From assembly GCA_034440615.1 (NCBI GenBank), contig JAOTOM010004375.1:124001-188000 (forward strand): DNA of 64,000 nt. Direction: 5' to 3'. The notes beneath the pieces were generated by a model. The model had not been told where the DNA came from. It did no database searches and saw nothing but the letters and a program-made list of their open reading frames with translations. This stretch comes from Ashinkailepas kermadecensis (taxonomy: Eukaryota > Arthropoda > Thecostraca > Neolepadidae). Numbering within the stretch: position 1 is the stretch's first letter; every line of letters starts with the position of its first letter. Shown piece by piece: positions 43,157 to 55,470 of this stretch. The position numbers and the translations under genes were made by a program.

Positions 43157-46100
43157 CCGGCGGTGTGATGTCTGGCTACACACGCACGTGGCGGACTCCA
43201 CCGGGGACTCCGGCGGTGTGATGCTGGCCATACACCACGGGACTCCGGCGGTGTGATGCTGGCCATACACCACGGGACTCCGGCGGTGTGATGCTGGCCA
43301 TACACCACGGGACTCCGGCGGTGTGATGCTGGCCATACACCACGGGACTCCGGCGGTGTGATGCTGGCCATACACCACGGGACTCCGGCGGTGTGATGCT
43401 GGCCATACACCACGGGACTCCGGCGGTGTGATGCTGGCCATACACCACGGGACTCCGGCGGTGTGATGCTGGCCATACACCACGGGACTCCGGCGGTGTG
43501 ATGCTGGCCATACACCACGGGACTCCGGCGGTGTGATGCTGGCCATACACCACGGGACTCCGGCGGTGTGATGCTGGCCATACACCACGGGACTCCGGCG
43601 GTGTGATGCTGGCCATACACCACGGGACTCCGGCGGTGTGATGCTGGCCATACACCACGGGACTCCGGCGGTGTGATGCTGGCCATACACCACGGGACTC
43701 CGGCGGTGTGATGCTGGCCATACACCACGGGACTCCGGCGGTGTGATGCTGGCCATACACCACGGGACTCCGGCGGTGTGATGCTGGCCATACACCACGG
43801 GACTCCGGCGGTGTGATGCTGGCCATACACCACGGGACTCCGGCGGTGTGATGCTGGCCATACACCACGGGACTCCGGCGGTGTGATGCTGGCCATACAC
43901 CACGGGACTCCGGCGGTGTGATGCTGGCCATACACCACGGGACTCCGGCGGTTGGTACACCACGGGACTCCGGCGGTGTGATGCTGGCCATACACCACGG
44001 GACTCCGGCGGTGTGATGCTGGCCATACACCACGGGACTCCGGCGGTGTGATGCTGGCCATACACCACGGGACTCCGGCGGTGTGATGCTGGCCATACAC
44101 CACGGGACTCCGGCGGTGTGATGCTGGCCATACACCACGGGACTCCGGCGGTGTGATGCTGGCCATACACCACGGGACTCCGGCGGTGTGATGCTGGCCA
44201 TACACCACGGGACTCCGGCGGTGTGATGCTGGCCATACACCACGGGACTCCGGCGGTGTGATGCTGGCCATACACCACGGGACTCCGGCGGTGTGATGCT
44301 GGCCATACACCACAGGCCGCGGTGTGATGCTGGCCATACACCACGGGACTCCGGCGGTGTGATGCTGGCCATACACCACGGGACTCCGGCGGTGTGATGC
44401 TGGCCATACACCACGGGACTCCGGCGGTGTGATGCTGGCCATACACCACGGGACTCCGGCGGTGTGATGCTGGCCATACACCACGGGACTCCGGCGGTGT
44501 GATGCTGGCCATACACCACGGGACTCCGGCGGTGTGATGCTGGCCATACACCACGGGACTCCGGCGGTGTGATGCTGGCCATACACCACGGGACTCCGGC
44601 GGTGTGATGCTGGCCATACACCACGGGACTCCGGCGGTGTGATGCTGGCCATACACCACGGACTCCGGCGGTGTGATGCTGGCCCCAAATGGACTCCGGC
44701 GGTGTGATGCTGGCCATACACCACGGGACTCCGGCGGTGTGATGCTGGCCATACACCACGGGACTCCGGCGGTGTGATGCTGGCCATACACCACGGGACT
44801 CCGGCGGTGTGATGCTGGCCATACACCACGGGACTCCGGCGGTGTGATGCTGGCCATACACCACGGGACTCCGGCGGTGTGATGCTGGCCATACACCACG
44901 GGACTCCGGCGGTGTGATGCTGGCCATACACCACGGGACTCCGGCGGTGTGATGCTGGCCATACACCACGGGACTCCGGCGGTGTGATGCTGGCCATACA
45001 CCACGGGACTCCGGCGGTGTGATGCTGGCCATACACCACGGGACTCCGGCGGTGTGATGCTGGCCATACACCACGGGACTCCGGCGGTGTGATGCTGGCC
45101 ACACACCACGGGACTCCGGCGGTGTGATGCTGGCCATACACCACGGGACTCCGGCGGTGTGATGCTGGCCATACACCTTTTCACGGGACTCCGGCGGTGT
45201 GATGCTGGCCATACACCACGGGACTCCGGCGGTGTGATGCTGGCCATACACCACGGGACTCCGGCGGTGTGATGCTGGCCATACACCACGGGACTCCGGC
45301 GGTGTGATGCTGGCCATACACCACGGGACTCCGGCGGTGTGATGCTGGCCATACACCACGGGACTCCGGCGGTGTGATGCTGGCCATACACCACGGGACT
45401 CCGGCGGTGTGATGCTGGCCATACACCACGGGACTCCGGCGGTGTGATGCTGGCCATACACCACGGGACTCCGGCGGTGTGATGCTGGCCATACACCACG
45501 GGACTCCGGTGTGATGCTGGCCATACACCACGGGCCGCCATAACACGGGACTCCGGCGGTGTGATGCTGGCCATACACCACGGGACTCCGGCGGTGTGAT
45601 GCTGGCCATACACCACGGGACTCCGGCGGTGTGATGCTGGCCATACACCACGGGACTCCGGCGGTGTGATGCTGGCCATACACCACGGGACTCCGGCGGT
45701 GTGATGCTGGCCATACACCACGGGACTCCGGCGGTGTGATGCTGGCCATACACCACGGGACTCCGGCGGTGTGATGCTGGCCATACACCACGGGACTCCG
45801 GCGGTGTGATGCTGGCCATACACCACGGGACTCCGGCGGTGTGATGCTGGCCAACACCACGGGACTCCGGCGGTGTGATGCTGGCCATACACCACGGGAC
45901 TCCGGCGGTGTGATGCTGGCCATACACCACGGGACTCCGGCGGTGTGATGCTGGCCATACACCACGGGACTCCGGCGGTGTGATGCTGGCCATACACCAC
46001 GGGACTCCGGCGGTGTGATGCTGGCCATACACCACGGGACTCCGGCGGTGTGATGCTGGCCATACACCACGGGACTCCGGCGGTGTGATGCTGGCCATAC

Positions 46101-47310
46101 ACCACGGGACTCCGGCGGTGTGATGCTGGCCATACACCACGGGACTCCGGCGGTGTGATGCTGGCCATACACCACGGGACTCCGGCGGTGTGATGCTGGC
46201 CATACACCACGGGACTCCGGCGGTGTGATGCTGGCCATACACCACGGGACTCCGGCGGTGTGATGCTGGCCATACACCACGGGACTCCGGCGGTGTGATG
46301 CTGGCCATACACCACGGGACTCCGGCGGTGTGATGCTGGCCATACACCACGGGACTCCGCGCGGTGTGATGCTGGCCATACACCACGGGACTCCGGCGGT
46401 GTGATGCTGGCCATACACCACGGGACTCCGGCGGTGTGATGCTGGCCATACACCACGGGACTCCGGCGGTGTGATGCTGGCCATACACCACGGGACTCCG
46501 GCGGTGTGATGCTGGCCATACACCACGGGACTCCGGCGGTGTGATGCTGGCCACACACCACGGGACTCCGGCGGTGTGATGCTGGCCATACACCACGGGA
46601 CTCCGGCGGTGTGATGCTGGCCATACACCACGGGACTCCGGCGGTGTGATGCTGGCCATACACCACGGGACTCCGGCGGTGTGATGCTGGCCATACACCA
46701 CGGGACTCCGGCGGTGTGATGCTGGCCATACACCACGGGACTCCGGCGGTGTGATGCTGGCCATACACCACGGGACTCCGGCGGTGTGATGCTGGCCACA
46801 CACCACGGGACTCCGGCGGTGTGATGCTGGCCATACACCACGGGACACCGGCGGTGTGATGCTGGCCATACACCACGGGACACCGGCGGTGTGATGCTGG
46901 CCACACACCACGGGACTCCGGCGGTGTGATGCTGGCCATACACCACGGGACTCCGGCGGTGTGATGCTGGCCATACACCAGGGACTCCGGCGGTGTGATG
47001 CTGGCCATACACCACGGGACTCCGGCGGTGTGATGCTGGCCATACACCACGGGACTCCGGCGGTGTGATGCTGGCCATACACTACGGGACTCCGGCGGTG
47101 TGATGCTGGCCATACACCACGGGACTCCGGCGGTGTGATGCTGGCCATACACCACGGGACTCCGGCGGGTGATGCTGGCCATACCACAGGACTCCGGCGG
47201 TGTGATGCTGGCCATACACCACGGGACTCCGGCGGTGTGATGCTGGCCATACACCACGGGACTCCGGCGGTGTGATGCTGGCCATACACCACGGGACTCC
47301 GGCGGTGTGA
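43157..47310. repeat. 35-bp satellite, about 118 copies (LINE EN-derived)
   Basis: Core GGCGGTGTGATGCTGGCCAT plus ACACCACGGGACTCC. Most copies are identical. Irregular units are at 43,951, 44,306, 44,685, 45,178, 45,510 and 47,165. Read in one frame, a unit codes GGVMLAIHHGTP, the endonuclease segment of the surrounding LINE. 35 bp is not a multiple of three and the unit has no stop on the minus strand, so minus-strand frames of over 1,400 codons arise by chance. Confidence 0.97.
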
Positions 47311-49232
47311 GGCCAGGCAAACATGTCTGAACACACACCTCCCAGTTGCCGGCTATGCGCGTCTCTACCAGCTCCTATAAAGTATCACCCATATCCCTCG
47401 AACAGCTAACCAAAATTGTCATGGATATGAGGAGCACAAGTGCTTGCGGACCCGACGGGATCTGTATTAAGGTCATCAAATTTCTGTTCTTTTTTATCGG
47501 AGAAGTGCTGCTCGACATTATAAACACATGCCTGACTACAGCTGATATCCCCTCCACTTGGAAACAGTCAATAGTAACTCCCATTCACAAATCAGGAGAT
47601 CCTTCGGATCCCTCTAATTTTAGGCCCATCTCATTGGTTCCGGTTATCGCCAAAATCACAGAGAGGGTAGTGCAGAAGCAACTCTATCACTACCTGAACG
47701 CAAACCACCTACTGGCCCAAACTCAGCACGGCTTCAGACCACGCCACTCTACGGAAACCGCTCTGATCTCAGTCTCGGACAAATTACTAGCAGCAATGGA
47801 CCGTTCGGAAGTAGCTCTCCTTTGCATTCTGGACCTCAGTAAATGCTTCGACGTAATAGATCACACCAAACTGCTCACTAAACTAGAACTCCATGGAATT
47901 GATACTGACTGGTTTAAGGCTTATCTGGGAGGTCACACGCAGGCTGTTAGCATCTCAGATCAACGCGGAAACAGGCATCTCTCCTCCTTTCTTCCTAACA
48001 ACATAGGTGTTTTTCAAGGCTCATCACTAGGTCCACTCCTCTATTGCATCTTTTCGAACGACCTCAGTTTGCACGTCCCGGTAGCACACGTCACTCAGTT
48101 CGCAGACGACACCCAGGTCCTCATCTCCGGTCGCAAATCTGATCTCCCAAATCTGATAAATCAGATGGAGACATGTCTGAACCAACTATACGACTACTTC
48201 CTGGATAACGGTTTGAAGGTAAACCCGACCAAAACTCAGCTTCTCACGTTCGGATCGCGTCAGAATCTTCGCAATATTACCCCGATACGAGTGTGCTTTA
48301 GGGACGCTGTGATATATGAAAGTCATTCGTGTAGGAACCTTGGGGTGACATTTGATCGCCACATGTCGTGGGATTCCCATGTAGCTGCCGTGGTCCGCAA
48401 GTGCACTGGATTCCTTATGGCCCTGAACCATCTGCGTCACCATCTGCCAACCAGTACCCTCTTCACTATAGTCAATAGCCTTGTTATATCCAATATCCGC
48501 TACTGCATATCTGTTTATGGGAACGGGTCGGCAGCAAACATCAACAGACTAGACAAAATCATTAACTTCGCCACTAGAGTCGTGTCAGGTCTACGGAAAT
48601 TTGATCATATTTCTGATGCCCGTAACGAGTTGGGTCTTCTCACCGCAGCTGATCTGCATCTATTTCACAGCCTTACTTTGCTCCACAAGATCATTCTGAC
48701 GGGTGAGCCAACGCACATTGCCGGTCAAATCTCTGCAAACTCTACCCTGCGAAACCGTCATACGCGTGCAGACGACCACCTGCACCTACCAGCCATACAC
48801 AGAGAGGCGGGACGCAGGAGATTTCTCTACTCGTCTGTCTTCCACTACAACAAACTCCCTACTGAAACAAAAACATTGAAGCTGTCTAACTTCAAGAAGC
48901 GTGTACGAGCTTATCTCCACGAGCAACACTAGTCACAAAAAAACTTACAAAATATATTTGTGTACACCATGCACTCACATTTAGGCCATCGCTTTCATAT
49001 CACTTCCATAAACTACTCGTTTACAGCTCGTGTTGCAAGCAAGGTGTGTGTAGTGCAGAGTGATATGGGTATTGTACTATGTTGGTGTATGAATGTTTGT
49101 TGCGCATGTGTTCCCACTATTGACCACAAATCTATCCTTTCTTTGTAAATATCTGTGTTATACCCAGACTGTCCATAATAGCCACTATACGTGGAGGGCA
49201 TGTATTGTGAAATAAATGAAATAAATAAATAG
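47311..49232 (+). mobile_element. L2-like LINE with intact RT ORF, nested in the satellite
   Basis: One open frame, 47,346-48,932, 528 codons. RT blocks in order: STSACGPDGI, WKQSIVTPIHKSGD, NFRPISLVPVIAKI, TQHGFRPRHSTETAL, LLCILDLSKCFDVIDH (first catalytic Asp), GVFQGSSLGPLLY, QFADDTQVLI (catalytic pair), LKVNPTKTQLLTFG, RNLGVTFDRHMSWDSHV and YGNGSAANINRLDKII. The C-terminus is EAGRRRFLYSSVFHYNKLP. It has no RNase H. The 5' end is truncated before the endonuclease, and the 3' end is an (AAAT)n-type tail. The satellite unit is interrupted at GTGTGA and resumes at ATGCTGG, with at most 1-2 bp duplicated. Confidence 0.92.
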
Positions 49233-49402
49233 ATGCTGGCCATACACCACGGGACTCCGGCGGTGTGATGCTGGCCATACACCACGGGACTCCGGCGGTG
49301 TGATGCTGGCCATACACCACGGGACTCCGGCGGTGTGATGCTGGCCATACACCACGGGACTCCGGCGGTGTGATGCTGGCCATACACCACGGGACTCCGG
49401 CG
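49233..49402. repeat. 35-bp satellite, right-hand part, 5 copies
   Basis: Same unit as 43.2-47.3 kb. The last copy passes in frame into LINE endonuclease sequence (GTPARE). Confidence 0.97.
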
Positions 49403-49736
49403 CGAGAGGTAGTACTGCACTACGCGACAGGCTGTTGCCGTACGTGATCTCCTTCGTATCGGTGAATTCACCACTATGCGGTAATCTTGTCCCTATTTTT
49501 ATTTCTGTCTCCTGGAATGATTTCCTGGTGCAGAATTTAGACGCCGTATGCTGGAGCTTCCTCCCGTTGTACCTTTAGGTGATTTATGCTATGATTTTAT
49601 GCTGAGGGGTTCCGCCACTACTGACGCTCGTGGCAGACATATGGTAGCTGTTTAACCGACGAATCGTTATGTTTGCTAAACACGGGCTCTGCGACACGTA
49701 TAGCGCTACAGTCGGGAAACATCAGTTTTAGATCAG
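49403..49736 (+). pseudogene. I-LINE endonuclease segment, copy A
   Basis: Continues the last satellite unit: AREVVLHYATGCC, RRMLELPPVVPLGDL and ARGRHMV. Aligns end to end with the next segment (copy B) but with several stops. Confidence 0.7.
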
Positions 49737-50170
49737 TTGGTGTGATGCTGGCTGTGCACCGTGGAACACCTACTCGTGAAATAGCATTGCAGCCAACACT
49801 GTAGGCTGTAACCGTAGGTATTAATACTCACCACCTTGTTCTTTCATTGTGTTCAATGTATCTGCCTCCGGGAGATGTTATGCCCTCTGATGAGCTCAGA
49901 AGTCTTATGCTGGAACTTCCTCCTCTCGTTTTACTTCTCGGTGATTTTAACTCTCATCATACTCTGGAGTTATGCCACTGCCAACTCCCGTGGTAGGCAC
50001 ATGGAAGCCTTTTTAATCGACGAATCGCTGTGCACACTAAGCACAGGTTCTTCGACGCATATAACGCTACCATCGGGAAGCAGATCGGATTTGGATCCGA
50101 GCCTTTGTAGCTTCCAGATCAACCAGAGCTCTGTTTGACCGGCAGCTGATGGCCTGCTCTGACGTCATCA
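49737..50170 (+). pseudogene. I-LINE endonuclease segment, copy B
   Basis: GVMLAVHRGTPTREIALQPT, then CSMYLPPGDVMPSDELRSL, MLELPPLVLLLGDFNSHH and NSRGRHMEAFL, then SGSRSDLDPSLCS. The catalytic GDFN is kept, and the SDH position reads SDV at 50,160 where the next array starts. Copy B carries a single, unamplified GVMLAVHRGTP. Confidence 0.8.
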
Positions 50171-51597
50171 TTTACCAGGCTCGTTGCTATTTCGCTGCGG
50201 TGTCGTTTACCAGGCTCGTTGCTATTTCGCTGCGGTGTCGTTTACCAGGCTCGTTGCTATTTCGCTGCGGTGTCGTTTACCAGGCTCGTTGCTATTTCGC
50301 TGCGGTGTCGTTTACCAGGCTCGTTGCTATTTCGCTGCGGTGTCGTTTACCAGGCTCGTTGCTATTTCGCTGCGGTGTCGTTTACCAGGCTCGTTGCTAT
50401 TTCGCTGCGGTGTCGTTTACCAGGCTCGTTGCTATTTCGCTGCGGTGTCGTTTACCAGGCTCGTTGCTATCGTTCGTTGCTATTTCGCTGCGGTGTCGTT
50501 TACCAGGCTCGTTGCTATTTCGCTGCGGTGTCGTTTACCAGGCTCGTTGCTATTTCGCTGCGGTGTCGTTTACCAGGCTCGTTGCTATTTCGCTGCGGTG
50601 TCGTTTACCAGGCTCGTTGCTATTTCGCTGCGGTGTCGTTTACCAGGCTCGTTGCTATTTCGCTGCGGTGTCGTTTACCAGGCTCGTTGCTATTTCGCTG
50701 CGGTGTCGTTTACCAGGCTCGTTGCTATTTCGCTGCGGTGTCGTTTACCAGGCTCGTTGCTATTTCGCTGCGGTGTCGTTTACCAGGCTCGTTGCTATTT
50801 CGCTGCGGTGTCGTTTACCAGGCTCGTTGCTATTTCGCTGCGGTGTCGTTTGTCGTTGCTATTTCGCTGCGGTGTCGTTTACCAGGCTCGTTGCTATTTC
50901 GCTGCGGTGTCGTTTACCAGGCTCGTTGCTATTTCGCTGCGGTGTCGTTTACCAGGCTCGTTGCTATTTCGCTGCGGGTGTTGCTATTTGCTGGGTGTCG
51001 TTTACAGGCTCGTTTTCGGTGCGTTGGTCGTTTACCAGGCTCGTTGCTATTTCGCTGCGGTGTCGTTTACCAGGCTCGTTGCTATTTCGCTGGGTGTGTT
51101 ACCGGCTCGTTTTTTCGTTGCTATTTCGCTGCGGTGTCGTTTACCAGGCTCGTTGCTATTTCGCTGCGGTGTCGTTTACCAGGCTCGTTGCTATTTCGCT
51201 GCGGTGTCGTTTACCACGGCTCGTTGCTATTTCGCTGCGGTGTCGTTTACCAGGCTCGTTGCTATTTCGCTGCGGTGTCGTTTACCAGGCTCGTTGCTAT
51301 TTCGCTGCGGTGTCGTTTACCAGGCTCGTTGCTATTTCGCTGCGGTGTCGTTTACCAGGCTCGTTGCTATTTCGCTGCGGTGTCGTTTACCAGGCTCGTT
51401 GCTATTTCGCTGCGGTGTCGTTTACCAGGCTCGTTGCTATTTCGCTGCGGTGTCGTTTACCAGGCTCGTTGCTATTTCGCTGCGGTGTCGTTTACCAGGC
51501 TCGTTGCTATTTCGCTGCGGTGTCGTTTACCAGGCTCGTTGCTATTTCGCTGCGGTGTCGTTTACCAGGCTCGTTGCTATTTCGCTGCGGTGTCGTT
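50171..51597. repeat. Second 35-bp array, about 41 copies (EN end)
   Basis: Unit TTTACCAGGCTCGTTGCTAT plus TTCGCTGCGGTGTCG, unrelated in sequence to the first 35-bp unit. A degraded block lies at 50,975-51,120. It starts right after SDV of the endonuclease and ends in LINE sequence FLETRPQRWN. Confidence 0.97.
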
Positions 51598-51659
51598 TTT
51601 GGAAACGAGACCACAGCGGTGGAACAAAGTCAACAAAGTCAGCTGGCGTCAGTTAGATA

Positions 51660-52040
51660 TAATGGCACAATAGGATAATAATTGTGTAATAGTATAGTAA
51701 CAGTACAATAGCATTGTTTAAGCATAATAGTCTGGTAATTGTCTGGTAACAGTATAGTAAATAGTATAATACCATCACAGTAATATAATATTATAGCAAT
51801 AGTATAATAGCATTATAATATCATAGTAATATTATATTAGTATGGATGTAATAGAATATAAATACTAGCAGGAGATGTAATAGAAAAGTCGCCCATTGAC
51901 TTTCAGACAATCTCAGAAACTCTCAGACAATCCAGGCCACCACTTCTCGTCGAATATTTTGCTTCAGCAATAATCGACTCTGCCTCCGAATGCATACCTA
52001 GGACCTCCAGAACAGAAGTGGTGGACACAGAGGCGCCGTG
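51660..52040. repeat. AT-rich ATAGTATAGTAA-type low-complexity stretch
   Basis: Irregular AATAGTATAATA units. No LINE motif is visible. Confidence 0.7.
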
Positions 52041-52042
52041 CT

Positions 52043-52606
52043 CCCGTGCCGTGGCGGACCGAGCAGTGCCGGGCTGTTACCCGTGCCGTGTCGGACCGAG
52101 CAGTGCCGGACTGTTACCCGTGCCGTGGTGGACCGAGCAGTGCCGGGCTGTTACCCGTGCCGTGTCGGACCGAGCAGTGCCGGACTGTTACCCGTGCCGT
52201 GGTGGACCGAGCAGTGCCGGACTGTTACTCGTGCCGTGGCGGACCGAGCAGTGCCGGACTGTTACCCGTGCTGTGGCGGACCGAGCAGTGCCGGACTGTT
52301 ACCCGTGCCGTGGCGGACCGAGCAGTGCCGGACTGTTACCCGTGCCGTGGCGGACGGACGAGCAGTGCCGGACTGTTACCCGTGCCGTGGCGGACCGAGC
52401 AGTGCCGGACTGTTACTCGTGCCGTGGTGGACCGAGCAGTGCCGGACTGTTACCCGTGCCGTGTCGGACCGAGCAGTGCCGGGCTGTTACCCGTGCCGTG
52501 TCGGACCGAGCAGTGCCGGACTGTTACCCGTGCCGTGGTGGACCGAGCAGTGCCGGACTGTTACCCGTGCCGTGGTGGACCGAGCAGTGCCGGACTGTTG
52601 CCCGTG
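52043..52606. repeat. 37-bp tandem repeat, about 15 copies
   Basis: GGACCGAGCAGTGCCGGACT plus GTTACCCGTGCCGTGGC. It lies in the LINE linker between RWN and LIAFRKARA; the seed sequence could not be matched to a named motif. Confidence 0.97.
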
Positions 52607-52639
52607 CTCGGAGACGAGCTCACGGCGCTTCTGACCGGC

Positions 52640-53040
52640 TCAGCACGAGAGCAAATCTGATAGCATTTCGGAAGGCAAGGGCGAATCCTCGGCGCACAAG
52701 TATCGAGGCAAATGGGATGTCCTGGACATAATACGTTGGAAATATTAGACGATTTGCATCAAACAGATTATAATTACAGTAGATTACAACGGATTAAAAA
52801 TAGACGAGTTGGGACAAATCTCGTCCCAGGTCTGGCGTATTTCCGGATAGTTCTCGTCAGTTTCTCTCTCAGTGTTGAGGGGAGGGAGGGCTGATGTTGC
52901 CCATCCGTCAGATGTCGCAAATGAGATGGGTTGTTTTGTCTCGGAATATGGTAGTGGTGGAAACACTGGTCCAAAGTTTTTGCGTTCTAAGTCGAATTGC
53001 GAGGGGAACCTTAATCAATCCAGACTCACTTGACTACATT
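52640..53040 (+). pseudogene. I-LINE linker before RT
   Basis: LIAFRKARANPRRT and DVANEMGCFVSEYGSGG match the segment between endonuclease and RT in I/Jockey elements (L.AFR.ARA.ARRT; P.DIAN.LG..F). Confidence 0.7.
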
Positions 53041-53249
53041 TGTTCGTTCCAATAAATCGACCAAACTAGTATATATGATTTGACATTGAAGCTGTACCGT
53101 GATTTATCCAATTACGCACTGCATTTAGGGTTTTTTTCGGAGTGTATTTGAACAACCGTTATCGACAGGGAAGATCTTAGACTACTCCGTGACAAATGCA
53201 TTGCTCTCTGAATATTTAAAAAAGTGTCGCATGCACATCATATGGAGAT

Positions 53250-53460
53250 GATAGAGTCAGTTCTGTGTCGCATGGACATCATCGGAAGCTGATAAACAGA
53301 CATGCTACTTTCTATCGGTCTCTCATCTGCTCCTGGCTAGATTGTGCCTGCTTTGTCTATGACGATGCCTGTGTATCCGGGAGATACGTTTTGGATGTAG
53401 CAGCTATTTTTAGATGTAGCAGCTCTGAGGATTGTGACTGGTGTATTGCGGACATCGCCA
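53250..53460 (+). pseudogene. I-LINE RT thumb
   Basis: FYRSLICSWLDCACFVYDD corresponds to LYRSLIRSKLDYACYVYDG of the 7-kb copy. After it, RIVTGVLRTSPSASLL runs straight into the 52-bp array. Confidence 0.75.
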
Positions 53461-54592
53461 TCCGCCAGCCTTTTGACGTCAACGAGCCACCACACTCCAG
53501 TGCCCATCGCCATCCGCCAGCCTTTTGACGTCAACGAGCCACCACACTCCAGTGCCCATCGCCATCCGCCAGCCTTTTGACGTCAACGAGCCACCACACT
53601 CCAGTGCCCATCGCCATCCGCCAGCCTTTTGACGTCAACGAGCCACCACACTCCAGTGCCCATCGCCATCCGCCAGCCTTTGACGTCAACGAGCCACCAC
53701 ACTCCAGTGCCCATCGCCATCCGCCAGCCTTTTGACGTCAACGAGCCACCACACTCCAGTGCCCATCGCCATCCGCCAGCCTTTTGACGTCAACGAGCCA
53801 CCACACTCCAGTGCCCATCGCCATCCGCCAGCCTTTTGACGTCAACGAGCCACCACACTCCAGTGCCCATCGCCATCCGCCAGCCTTTGACGTCAACGAG
53901 CCACCACACTCCAGTGCCCATCGCCATCCGCCAGCCTTTTGACGTCAACGAGCCACCACACTCCAGTGCCCATCGCCATCCGCCAGCCTTTTGACGTCAA
54001 CGAGCCACCACACTCCAGTGCCCATCGCCATCCGCCAGCCTTTTGACGTCAACGAGCCACCACACTCCAGTGCCCATCGCCATCCGCCAGCCTTTTGACG
54101 TCAACGAGCCACCACACTCCAGTGCCCATCGCCATCCGCCAGCCTTTTGACGTCAACGAGCCACCACACTCCAGTGCCCATCGCCATCCGCCAGCCTTTG
54201 ACGTCAACGAGCCACCACACTCCAGTGCCCATCGCCATCCGCCAGCCTTTTGACGTCAACGAGCCACCACACTCCAGTGCCCATCGCCATCCGCCAGCCT
54301 TTTGACGTCAACGAGCCACCACACTCCAGTGCCCATCGCCATCCGCCAGCCTTTTGACGTCAACGAGCCACCACACCCAGTGCCCATCGCCATCCGCCAG
54401 CCTTTTGACGTCAACGAGCCACCACACTCCAGTGCCCATCGCCATCCGCCAGCCTTTTGACGTCAACGAGCCACCACACTCCAGTGCCCATCGCCATCCG
54501 CCAGCCTTTTGACGTCAACGAGCCACCACACTCCAGTGCCCATCGCCATCCGCCAGCCTTTTGACGTCAACGAGCCACCACACTCCAGTGCC
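53461..54592. repeat. 52-bp tandem repeat, about 22 copies (RT-thumb derived)
   Basis: CATCGCCATCCGCCAGCCTT plus TTGACGTCAACGAGCCACCA plus CACTCCAGTGCC. The unit codes TSPSASLL in one frame and DVNEPPHSS in another, which are the LINE residues expected here. Three units lack one T. Confidence 0.97.
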
Positions 54593-54865
54593 CGTGCTTC
54601 TTGTGAGTGAGCGTCCACGTCCACGTAATTATCAAGCGTCATTAAACGTCCAATAATTCGGAGGACATTCTGCCATTTCTGTTTATCCCTTGACCTCACA
54701 ACCAGTTAGAACACTTGTGCAACACAACACTCAATATCAGATGACTAACATTCTCATCCCACCACCTGCCTCGAACGTCAAAAGGCTTGTATTTCAGTAA
54801 CACGCCGTTCTAAACACATTCATAACAGGCCACGATAAACTAGCACACAAACAAGGAGGAGACAG

Positions 54866-55470
54866 ATGCTCGGGATACGATACTCATGCACATTATGCCG
54901 TTTTCCGCAGCACCCAGCTCATCAAGCGGTGTTCTCGCGTCGCGCCCTATCAGTTGTATCGCGCAGTGACGCCCCCATATACAGACCTCTGTGCACTGGA
55001 ATTCGTCACCAATTTGATGAAAGTCCACGAGAAATGCGCAATGCCAAACGCTCCATGCAGGTGGCAACGCCTCCTTAACGACTTCTCTCACGGGAACCGA
55101 GAATGGCGCTCGTCTTGGCTGACATCCGTGGAGGGGATGTTCCCCTCAGGAGTTGCAAGCGCATGCTCCAGAGCACGCATCGACATTTTATGCCAGCTAT
55201 GCAACACACATCCGAGCTGGTAGTAATTTATCCAGCACTGACTGTCACAGGGGTCGGGGATGAAGAACATCGCCACATTGTATTCGACTTGTTGAGCAGC
55301 TTTTCGCTATTGAAGGGCTTTAGTCCCTCATACCCTTTAGTACATGATATCTTCCGTCGCCTGATTGCATTCTATGAGGCAGGGAAGGTCGTCAACTTCT
55401 GCCGGATTCCTAGCCATGTAGGTATCGTAGACAATGAACAAGCCAACAGTGCTACTAAACCAGCGGTGTA
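54866..55470 (+). pseudogene. I-LINE post-thumb region and RNase H, decayed
   Basis: RYSCTLCRFPQHPAHQAVF parallels RYACRLRQFPTHPTYDMVF of the 7-kb copy. The RNase H end reads RIPSHVGIVDNEQAN, where family members have GNE.AD, so the last catalytic Asp is Asn. Confidence 0.78.

Noticed and set aside
43100..47338. Minus-strand frames of up to 1,412 codons made of GVWPASHRRSPVVYGQHHTA-type repeats
   Set aside because: A stop-free 35-bp satellite keeps all three minus frames open, and the same peptide cycles through every frame. No start, splice or composition argument supports a protein.
50149..51678. Three overlapping plus-strand frames of about 490-509 codons
   Set aside because: All three frames are open at once because the 35-bp unit lacks stops. 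It is an array artefact.
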